From: Chiridota heheva
Lineage: Eukaryota; Echinodermata; Holothuroidea; Apodida; Chiridotidae
Reading direction: 5' to 3'
Assembly (NCBI GenBank): GCA_020152595.1
Contig: JAIGNY010003184.1
Span: 275,501 to 339,500 of the forward strand
Length of the DNA stretch: 64,000 nt
The notes beneath the pieces were generated by a model that saw only the letters and a list, made by a program, of their open reading frames with translations, made no database searches and was not told the origin of the DNA. Shown here piece after piece: positions 41,601-53,600 of the stretch. Each line of letters starts with the position of its first letter. Positions within the stretch are counted from its first letter, which is position 1. A program made the position numbers and the translations under genes.

Positions 41601-44600
41601 CCCTCATCATCACCATCATCATCTTCACAATCATGATCTTCATCACCACCATCATCACGAATATCATCATCATTATAATTGTTATTAATCATTTGACAAA
41701 AACAATGGAGAGCTGATGACATCACTGGAGTCATTCTTACCTTCCTTGTCCTCTGATGATTCAAAATGAATACCACCTAGATGAAGGACTGAGGCTACCA
41801 CCCTGAAGATCTCCATCTGCTCCTGGGTATTCATCCCGACCTGATTCATAGCTGTGGTGACAGTCTGGTACCCTATGACGTCATCCATCTTGATGTCAAA
41901 CATGCCTCCTTTCTTCTTGTACTGCAAGGGGAGGTGGAATAAACTACCATTGATTAAAACAAAACTCATGTCATACCTAGTTGTTTCTCCAAGCTTTTCA
42001 TTGAACTTTTTCTTAAAACACACGTAAATATTTGACTGTGTTTGCGGGTTTGTAAAGTGCTGCTTAGTGCAATCGTTCTTGCCTACAAAAGTGCTATGTA
42101 ACCCTAACTTAGTTATAATAATGATAAATTAAATAAGTAGATAGATAACAGGCACAAATTTCATCAACAGTTACGAGAAATTTAGGGTATGGATTACAAA
42201 AGCATAATAACCGATGCAACACTTATGAAGTGCCTAATACCCTCTGAGAGGTTGCAAGTCATCTATCCCGTCATTCGTTCATCATCTCGTAAAGAGTGAA
42301 AGCCAACACAATCACCCCAAGACTTCATTTCACAAATTCCATTACAAAATAAAGATGGCTCTCTGTAAGGGACTCAACATTTAATTTGCTTTACTCTTGA
42401 TTATCTTAGACCTGGAAAAAATATACTGTTCCGGCAGTTATAAGAGCGGTTAAAACAGGAATTGGCAAAGAGAAATATTTTTTCTCCATAAGAATAATAA
42501 TAATATATTTTACATTTGTATTTCTTCAAATAAGCAACTGTATATGTGATCATATTGGTTTTAAGTTCATTACACTAAGCAAATCCTCCACATACTTGTG
42601 CAATGAATTAACTTGCAAAAGTGATGGGAACATGTGGTAAAGTCTGAGCATATAGATGCATTAATATCATTTCTGTCAAAATTGTTTGTGGGAAGATTTT
42701 TACGCCTTTATTCAGAACCCGTGGGAAATTTGTATAATTGATTCCAACTCAGGGTTATCTTACAGGGGACTTGATCAAATCTACATGAAATTGGTGAGGT
42801 TTTTAACCACTCCCACAAGTTTTCCCCAACCAATAAAAGCAGCACTTTCCCTTGAAATATAATGTGAAGCTGCATGTATTAGACTACTCGATGAATATGA
42901 CTTTGGATCTTTATCATAAACCTGACATACATACAGTCAGGCACATAGCTAAGGGGGAGCCGTGAGGCTGCTGCCCCCCCCCCCTCCCCCTTCCACTTTG
43001 CTGAAAGTCAATGTGTTTTTTTAATTATTGTAATGGTTATGCTTCTAGAGTTTTTCCGCTTTATATACAGTTCACTCAGCTGAAATTTTTTTTCATAGAG
43101 GTCGGCTTTCCCCTTTAAAATTTCTGGCTACGTGGCTGCATACAGTGAGCTTTTCAGTCTCTCAACACGAACATTGTGACTAGCAACTGCAATGAATAAG
43201 TGCTTTTCAGCAGAGCCAGAATAGCTGGCTTTTTTGCTTGCAATGTGAAAAACACATTTTTGGTGCCACAAAACAATATTTTCAATTAATAGCAGGAGCT
43301 ACTATAAATCAGACATTTTATTATAAAACAGACATTTTATTATAAATCAGACATTTTATAGTATGAATTATAAAATCAGATATTTAATGGCATGCAATCA
43401 GACAGTTTATGCCAGCTCAGGCAATGAATGGCAAAAAAACAAACAGACAACACCACATCTATCAGACAATTAAAGGCATGAAATGAAAATTCTCCATTTT
43501 TACCACCGATATCCACAAAGTATTTCAACATGAACCCACAAATTTTTATTTTATTTTAAAAAAATCTAATTGAGTACTTTAAAATGATACTAAATTCACC
43601 CCTATAATAATTTTGATATGGTCCCCAGATTATATTGGTACGTAAAAAATGCTTAATAATTCGGCATCTGGTTAATAGGGTTAGGTTTAAAATGAAATTA
43701 GGCCATTAACATCAGATCAGCCATTAATGGTATGAAATCAGACAATTAACACCAGATCACAAGTTACTGGCATGAAATCAGACAATTAACAACATATCAG
43801 ACATTACTGGCATGAAATCAGACAATTAACACCAGATCAGACGCTACTAACATGAAATCAGACAATTAACACCAGATCAGATGTTATGGCATGAAATTAG
43901 ACAATTAACACCAGATCAGACGTTACTGGCATGAAATGAGACAACACCAGATCAGACGTTACTGGCATGAAATCAGACAATTAACACCAGATCAGACGTT
44001 ACTGGCATGAAATGAAATCAGTTAACATGAAATCAGATAACGTTACTGGCATGAAATCAGACAATTAACACCAGATCAGATGTTACTGGCATGAAATCAG
44101 ACAAGACCAGATCAGATGTTACTGGCATGAAATTAGACAGCACCAGATCAGACGTTACAGACATGAAATCAGACAACACCAGATCAGACGTTACTGGCAT
44201 GAAATCAGACAATTAATACCAGATCAGACAACTAATGGCATGAAATCAGACAATTAACACCAGATCAGATGTTACTGGCATCAAATTAGACAATTAACAC
44301 CAGATCAGAGGTTACTGGCATGATATTAGACAACACCAGATCAGTCGTTATTGGCATGAAATCAGACCATTAACACCAGATCAGACTGTTACTGGCATAA
44401 AATCAGACCATTAAAACCAGATCAGATGGTTATTGGCATGAAATTAGCCCATTAACACCAGATCAGACCATTAATGGCATGAAATTAGATAATTAACAGT
44501 TTCAAGTGGTGCATGGAATTACAAACAAGTATGCACATCTTGGGGATATCATTTATCAGATTCTTACTGAAAAAGGTGATTTACTTGTGGACTGGCATAA

Positions 44601-47600
44601 CACATAACCTGAAATGGTAGAAGTTCTGCATGCAGTATGAAACTTGAACAAGCGTGACAACAAAATCACACAACAAATAACAAAGATATCACTTGTGAAA
44701 CAAAATCATGTCTAAAAATAATAAAATATCGTATTCAACATATTAGGCACCCTAATGCCCCAATTAACCTTTCCAGATTTCCAAATAGGCCACGCCCACC
44801 ATAGCAACGCGGTAACTATGTTGGGCAAACAAATCTCAAATCCGCAATTCGCAATCGTGCATACCAATATGTTGACATTTTGGTGTTCGCAAGGCCTGCC
44901 GCAAGCTTTAATTCATTTATCGCAATTCTCCGGATCTTTAGAGTTTTTAGTAAATAGGGTAAATAAAATTCACTTTGCTAACTGTTCTGGGTAACAACAA
45001 TCAGAATTATAAAGCCTGCAGCGGGCCCGTAAGCGCAATTTTTGTTCACCATTTTGCTGTCACTCAGTCTGTGTGTGCAAAAATGTGTGAAGTGATTGGT
45101 TAAAACAAGCTGTCAATCATTAAATCCAGAAAGGTTAATTAGTGCCTACCCAACATTTTTTGACCGATATCATTTGAAGACGTAAAAATATGTTTTGTTA
45201 CATCATTTTGGATCTGACGCTCACCATGTTTTTGTGATGGTTATTGTGAGGCTAGTACAGAACCTGTTCACACAATGCAGTTCTAATAGCACACTGTATG
45301 CGGACCAGAGCATGGGCGCTTATTGGGAAGACACAGAAGCAATTCTATTTGGGGCGCTTATTACGTCGAATACGGTAGTTTTAAAAAGCGGACCTCTTTG
45401 AAATATATCCATGCGAATTATTGGGCAGTAAGTGGCATACTACCATTTTGTATAGGAGGAGTAATTATAATGCACTATTATATCAATCACGCTATCTCCG
45501 AAGTGTTCAAGTGACTGGTATATAAATCTATATTTCTATCCAAAAATTGATCTATCAGATGAAATAGATACTTGTCTGTAAATAATATGCTATTTTCTAA
45601 TACCTATTCACAATATAAAATGTTTTCAATAAGTCTTCAGTATGATTGAGAGTTTTTTAAGGAGTCACTGGATGTTGATTAGGCTTGGTAAATCAGTCAC
45701 TCTGAAGAATCTTTTGTAAGCTTTGCAAACTTTTGTAAGCTTTTTAAGGCCATTTTTACTTCAGGGTCAAAGTTTGTGAATACTCATCTTATCACTTTGT
45801 GCTGTAAGAGCTCTAACATACTTAATGATAATATAGCACAAATACATTACTGTATCCTAGCTCCGACATACAAGATAATAATATAGTACAACTACATCAC
45901 TTTAACAAATCATGCTGCTTGAGCTGTGAGCCGGCACGGTGCTTGAGGGTAACGACAATGATAGTAGACTTTATTCAAAAGGTAAACTTACCACAAACAA
46001 TGAGAGACATTCCAAAAAAAAGGAAAGCTTAAAGATGAGTGGGTAATATAATCAACGCAATGCCACCCACACATTATTAGAGGATTAGTTTAGGGGTCGA
46101 CGAGGAGTGAACACACAATTACAATGACGGGGTCGTCGCCTGTGTATTTGGTTATGATAGAAACAAAGCTATCACGAAACGCTTAATACGACCCGGACAA
46201 GAACACAAGTACGACATACGGACAGACATAACATTGACAACCAAGTCAATGTCCACGGCCTTTGTTAACCAGTTGTGGTGCACTGCGTGTTCAGGAGTCC
46301 AGCAAGTCTATCTTATATGAAAGATGACTTCAAAAGAAACAAAATAGTGCAGAAAGCATTCAAAAATCTTATTCCATTGAAGGATTAATTCAGGGGTCAC
46401 ACAAGTCCATCTTATATGAAAACAAACTTCAAACAAACAAAAGAGTGAAGAAAGCATTTAACAATCTTATTCCGTTAAAGGATTAGTTTCGGGTTCAAGC
46501 ATCTTATATGAAAGAAGACTCCAAAACAAACAAAAGAGTGAAGAAAGCATTCAAAAATCTTATTCCGTTAAAGGATTAGTTCAGGGGTCCAGCAAGTCTA
46601 TCTTATATAAAAGATGACTTCAAAAGAAACAAAAGAGTGAAGAAAGCATTCAAAATCTTATTCCATTAAGAATGTATAAGTTTAAAGTTTGGTATCATTT
46701 GTAGTAAACCATGCCAACAAGCCAGTCTAGGTGCATGTACTAGTCTCAGATGATCCCTTCCCTCTTTTCTCTCAACTTTATCTTATATAAAACAGGACTT
46801 TAAAAGAGACAAAATAGAGATATTCAAATTTAAAGCTGTTTTATCTTTGTAGAAATGACTGGTATAATGAATTAGTCTACTATGGAAGGTTGGCACCCTT
46901 ATCCTCACATCCTTTACAATTGTTAATGTATTTCAAAGAAAATATATTTAACATTTTTCCTATTTGAATTTCTCCCTTCAAATATCCTTCAGGAGGTAAA
47001 ATAAAATGATCTTTCCAAGATTCAGTTTTGCTACTTTCTTGACACATCCAATAGTTTTTAAGATACAAAACCAATGGACAAAATATGATAGAATACATAA
47101 AGACTTTGAGGAATCTGAGGCAGTGATATCACAACCAGTCTGATTTCAGTCATTTCTACACAAACTTTCAAACTTAAATACAGTATCTCCTCACTGGAAT
47201 AAAATTTTGGAATGCTTTCTTCACCATTCTGTTCCTGTTGAAGTCCTCTTTCATGAAAGACAAACATGCTTGATCCATGAACTAATCCTTTAATGCAATA
47301 AGAATTTTACATGCTTTCTTCACCATTTTGTTACTTTTGAAGTCCTCTTTCATATAAGATGGACATACTTGACCCCTAAACTAATCCTTTATCTATCAAG
47401 CGCATTATCGACAGAAAAGGTTATCACTCACTGCAGCAACAGCTTCATAGACGGCAAAACTCGCAGTTTCACTGAACCATACTTTGCTTGTTTCAATTCC
47501 TTTCAACAGAAATAACACCAAATTTTAAACTTAAATATCTCCTAAATGGAATAAGATTTTAGAATGCTTCTTCACCATTTTGTTTCTTTTAGTGTCCTCT

Positions 47601-50600
47601 TTCATATAAGATAAACTTGCTTGACCCCTAAACTAATCCTTTAACAGTTTTTTCTTATAATTGGCTTCATGCCATTACAACATAAATCTCGAAGTTTGCT
47701 TCCACTATGATCCAAGAAGAATCTTGAAACCTATTTTACACAAATCTGACAAAAATACGATTTGAAGACAAATTCAAATTTACTTCAAAAGTCATTTACA
47801 CATACAAGCATTTGAATTTAATGCACTCGCGTCAAGGACTACTTCTGAGGAAACTTAGTAGAAGTAATGTACAATAAATTAGGACCAAGCAAAGAAATCT
47901 TAATAAGTATTACCAATTCAAGTCTCACTCAATATTTCCATCAATCATAATTTAAAGGGAAGGAAAAAAATCCTAATGATAATTACCAATTCAAGTCTCA
48001 CTCAATGTTTCCATCAATCATAATTTAAAGGGAAGGAAAGAAATCTTAATGAGTATTACCAATTCAAGTCTCACTTAATGTTTCCATCAATCATAATTTA
48101 AAGGGAAGGAAAGAAATCTTAATGAGTATTACCAATTCAAGTCTCACTCAATGTTTCCATCAATCATAATTTAAAGGGAAGGAAAGAAATCTTAATGAGT
48201 ATTACCAATTCAAGTCTCACTCAATGTTTCCATCAATCATAATTTAAAGGGAAGGAAAGAAATCTTAATGAGTATTACCAATTCAAGTCTCACTCAATGT
48301 TTCCATCAATCATAATTTAAAGGGAAGGAAAGAAATCTTAATGAGTATTACCAATTCAAGTCTCACTCAATGTTTCCATCAATCATAATTTAAAGGGAAG
48401 GAAAGAAATCTTAATGAGTATTACTAATTCAAGTCTCACTCAATGTTTCCATCAATCATAATTCAAAAGGAAGGAAAGAAATCCTAATAAGTATTCCCAA
48501 TTCAAGTCTCACTCAATGTTTCCATCAATCATAATTAAAGGGAAGGTATTGTCCAAAAATTAAATTCAGAAGTGAACGCCGCCATGTTGGTAACATCACT
48601 TCCGTTTGTCAATTTTCCGAATTGATCGCGAAAAATCTGCGATGTTTTTGATCACACATATAGCTCCTATGTTCGTTTCGGCAGATGTTGTTTGTTGTTT
48701 GATGAGGTCTTAACGGCACCACGACAACGAAGGTCAAATTGTGCCTGAGAGGTCAGATCATTTTAGAGGTAGTAAGGAAAGAGACCAGGGGAAGAATGAG
48801 AGAAATTCAAGAACAAAAGCCAGAAAGCTGTGATCGAGAGAGGAGGTGCATGGGTAAAACTAAAAACAGAGTAGAGAGGGGATGGAAGAGGAGGATTAAA
48901 TATGGTTGTAGAGGGATGCATGCTGAAGGAAGGAGACTATTTTATCTGGAGGATTTTTTTGGAAGAACTCAGCAATTGAGTTGTGGGGAGCGAGAGAAGC
49001 TCTGGGAAGGTTGTACAGGGGGCAAGCAAGGAGAACGTGTTGGATTGTAAGGGTGCAGTGGCAATTGTTACAGAGGGGTTGGGGAACCAATAAGGAGGTG
49101 GGAGTGAGTGAGGTGGGTGTGACCAATTCTAAGGCGGGTAATATGAGCGTTGTCGATCGAGAAAGGTTGTTGATGGTGGATTTGATCGGGATTGTGGGCT
49201 GGATAACATGGAGTTTGTTATCAATTTGGAAGTTCCATAAGGTTTGCCAGCGGTCACGAACAAGAGAAGCGATAAGCGGTTTGATGTCAGAGAGGGTTTT
49301 GGGAAAAGGGGAAGGGAGGAGGTTAAGGGCAAGCTTAGCGGCTGTATCAGCCCTGTCATTGCCAGGGATGCCAACATGGCTGGGTATCCAGAAGAAAAGA
49401 ACACTTTTCCTGCAGAGGGTGGGAGAAAAGAGTTTCGGAGGAGGAGGTGGCAGGTGAGGTTATCCCATTTAAGATTGAGTAATGAAGTAAGAACAGCCTT
49501 TGAGTCAGAGAAAATGGCAAAGTGACTAAGAGGAGAGTACTCAATAAAGTTGAGGGCGAGGAGAATGGCCTTAGCCTCGGCTGAAAAGATGGATGAGTGG
49601 TCAGGAAGTCTGCTACTGAGGGTGATGTCTTGGATGATGGCAGCAGCAGCTGTCTTGTTGCCTTCCTTGGAGCCATCAGTATAGATGGAGGTGTAATTTG
49701 AGAGTTGGTCTTTGATTTGGTTGTGGAGATTGATGAAGAGATTAGGGTGAGTTTGAGTTTTGTTATAAGTGGAGAGGTCTAGGTGGACAGAAGGAAGGGG
49801 GTGGCCCAAAGGCGGAAAAGTGGGCCAGGAATAGGTGCCGAGAGTGGCGGGGTTGATGCCAAGTTGAAAGAGGTCTGATTTAATGCGTAAGCTGAAGGGG
49901 GCGATAGGGTTTTAGTCCTATCAAAGAGGAGGAGAAATTGGGGTACCTAATGAGGTTGTAAACAGGGTTCTGGGTGTTGGTGAGGACTCTAAAAGCATAG
50001 GAGAGGCTAAGCTTTTTACATCTAAGTAGAAAGGGGGTTCGTTGGCTTCAACATGAAGGCTAGTGATTGGGGAGGTCCTGTAGGCTCCTAGACAAAGCCT
50101 GAGGGCTTCATTTTGGATGGTGTTAATGTGGTTGAGGTATGAGTTGTGAGCGACACAGTAAACAATATTGCCATAGTCAAGCTTGGCACGAATGGTGAGC
50201 CTGAAAATTTTGAGGAGAGCATAGCGGTTCGCTCCCCAAGTAGTGTTGGAGAGCAGTCGGAGGAGGTTGAGGGAGCTATTGCATTTTAGTTTCAGGTTGG
50301 TGATGTGTGGCTTGTAGGTGAGCTTGGGGTCTAGAGTTAGACCAAGGAACTTTGTGTTTTCAACTTTAGGGATGCGATTCCCATTGAGCACAAAGTTCGG
50401 GTTGGGGTGGAGGTTGTTGAAATGACAAAAGTGCATGCAGACTGTCTTGTCTTTGGAGAATCTAAAACCGTTATTGTTGCTCCACACTTGCAGCTGATTG
50501 AGGCTGGTTTGAAGCCTATTTTCAACAATAGGAAAGCTAGGGGAGGAGTAGAAGATGGTGAAGTCATCCACGTAGAGGGTACGTTTGATGCTGGGGCCAA

Positions 50601-53600
50601 GGTCATTCCCGATGTCATTAATGCTCAGGTTGAAGAGAGTGGGGAGAGGATGCTGCCTTGGGGACGCCCTCTTCTTGGGGAAGTGCGGCTTGGAGGGTGT
50701 GGCCAATACGAACTTGGAACTGCCTGGGTGAGAGGAAGTTTTGAATAAAGATGGGGAGGTGGCCTCTGAGGCCAATGGTGTGAAGTTTCGGGTAATGCCG
50801 TATTTCCAAGTAGTGTCGAAAGCTTTCTCGAGGTCAAAAAATATGGCAATGAGGTGTTCCTTTTTGCAAAGGATTCCCGGATAAGCGGTGTCGGCGTAAT
50901 TAACTGGTCTAGGGTATTGCGGCGTTTTGGAAGCCGCTTTGGTGAGGAGAGAGGATTCTGTTGGTCTCGAGGAACCAGTTTAGTCTCTGATTAATGATCT
51001 TTTCCATAATTTTACAGAGACAGCAAGTAAGGGCGATGGGTCGGTAGCTGGTGGGGTCGGTGCTATCCTTCCCCGGTTTAAGGACGGGGATGACAATAGC
51101 TGTCCTCCAGATAGGGGGAAAGGAGTGTGAGGACCAAATGTGGTTGAAGATGGTGAGTAGGGTAGTGGTGGCTTTGATGGGGAGGTGTTTTAGAAACTGA
51201 TATGTTATCAATAACATCACAAATTCCTTGCCATCGATAAAGAAAATTGAAAACCGGAAGTGACGTTACAAGTACGGCGGCATTACGTCTGAATTTATTT
51301 ATGGGACGATACCTTTCCTTAAACCCGTTATCACATGTTTTTGCTTTTTAGCTTCATATACAAATGATGATGATAGAGTCTACATCAATCACGAGTTGTC
51401 TTCTGTTTAGCAAACACTTCCTCTTTTCATTTTACAATTTTGAAACATCTGGGTAAAATGCAAAAGGTTGATATGCCTAAGCAATCCTCACCACTACATG
51501 GTAATATAGACATGACTTGCATTTTTGTGAATTTCAAATCCTTACCTTGATCCAGAAAGAGGTAGGGTGTCACTGTGTGGGCAGGTCAGAGGGCACTTGA
51601 AATGTAAATAAGGGAGTAATCAATGCAACAAGTAGTGGGGATCTGTGACCAGCATGAAAAAAGGCAAAGCAATTCTCAAAACTAAATTTTTGTGAACAAA
51701 ATGTAGAGTGCTTAGTGAAAAGGGGTAGAGTGGAGGCAATGAGGGGTAGAGTGGAGGCAATGAGGGGTAGGGTGAAGGCATGAGGGGTAGGGTGGAGGCA
51801 ATGAGGGGTAGGGTGAAGGCAATGAGGGGTAGGGTGGAGGCAATGAGGGTAAGGTGGAGGCATGAGGGGTAAGGTGGAGGCAATAAGGGGTAGGGTGAAG
51901 GCAATGCAGGGTAGGGTGAAGGCAATGAGGGGTAGGGTGGAGGCAATCAGGGGTAAGGTGGAGGCAATCAGGGGCAGGGTAAAGCAACTCTGAAAATTGA
52001 AATTAGGAGCTTGGGTTTGACCTTTCTCTAGTTTCCAAAGTATTGTTTTACCAATTTTGAGTTCTAGGAATCAAATTAGTCTGATTTTTAGATAATTGCA
52101 TCCTTACCATCGCACTCTTTCTTTTGTCTGGCAATATCTTATCCGTCTCCTTGTTTGTAAAGTACTGCGTGTTGCCATATTTCATGTACTGAGAAAAAGA
52201 AAAGTTCAAGCAATAATGAGTGTGTCAATTTCACACATGCAGATACATTTTTTACTAATCTAAACATTTTTGGCCACTAAAACCTTTGAATTTCTTTTAG
52301 AAAGGTATGTTTGTTAGCCGAAGCTGTTCGTCCAAAGTATTGTATACCCCCATGATATTCATTGGGGTTGGTTAGCCTAAGCTAAGCTGATAGGCAAAAG
52401 TACTATAAGCTTGCATGATAGTCATCAGGGTTGCTTAGTCTAAGCAGTTAGGCTCGAGTATATATACTCACATGATAACCATCTGGGTTGGTTAGCCTAA
52501 GCTGTTAGTCTAAAGCATTATATACCCACATGATTGTCATCAGTGATGGTTAGCCTAAGCTGATAGGCTCAAGTACTACATACTCACATGATAGTCATCA
52601 GGGTTGGTTAGCCTAAGATTTTTCCTGACTTCATCTGGTGCACCTGCGCACAGGTAGTAGAATATATGATAGTTGCGTTCTCCTTTGTTCTGCCAGCACA
52701 CTCTTGGTTTCTCTAAGAGGTAATGAGACACATAGCCTCCCACCACCTCAGGCTGCAAGAAATTACAAAGAAATAAACAGTTCATGAACCAATCAATACA
52801 CATGCAAGTCCAAGACATACAAACCAGATATGAACAATAGGCAAAATGGTGCACCTTCGGGTAATTTTGAAGATACGAAGAGGCAGAGTTTGAATTAATT
52901 AACATCTCTGTGTTACAAAATCAGCCACTCCCACCATAGCAATGCGGTAACTAGGTAAAGGTAAACAAAGCTCAAATCCGCAATCGTGTATGACCAATGC
53001 ATTGACATTTAGATGTTCCTCAGGCCTGCCGCAAGCTTTGATTCATTTATGGCACTTCTCCGGATCTTTAGAGTTTTTAGCAAATGGCATAAATAAAATT
53101 CAGTTGCTAACTGTTCTGAGTAACAGCAATCAGATTTACAAAGCCTGCAGTGGCACAAATTTTGTTCACCATTTTGCTGTCACTAAGTCTGTGTGTGCAG
53201 AAATTTGTTTTGTACAGTAAACTGCATTGACTACATGAGTGCGTGTAGATATCTACCTATAATGTACCAGTATCGTGTAAGATATTTGCCCCACTTAGTT
53301 ATGCAGATTTTGATGCTAGGCAAACTCATGCGGTGATTGGTCAAAAAAGCTGTCAATCATCAAGCCCAGAGAGGTTAATTCTAAAACGGTTCAAAATAGA
53401 GGTGTGGAAAATCATTGTTCAGATTTTTGCAAGGTCTTTGTATGTAGTTTTGAGGCATAGCCATAGAAATAGATAAGAGGAGGAGGCTAAGTCCGATCAG
53501 TGAGTGAAGCCAAAATTTATAACTGAAAGTCATCAAAAATCTAAAAATTTCCTTGTTGACTCCATGACTTGTCCTTCTCCTGAAAAATTTGTGAATCCCG

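Noticed and set aside
41258-41776. Ile/Met-rich and Asp-rich frames resembling membrane or acidic proteins
   Set aside because: Products of an imperfect ATC microsatellite.
51546-51603. Possible small exon on the minus strand ending GATCAAG/GTAAGG between exons 6 and 7
   Set aside because: Exon 6 (ending RKSAM) joins exon 7 (YKKKGGM) in phase 0 with no alignment gap, and the candidate has either a stop or an implausible acceptor.
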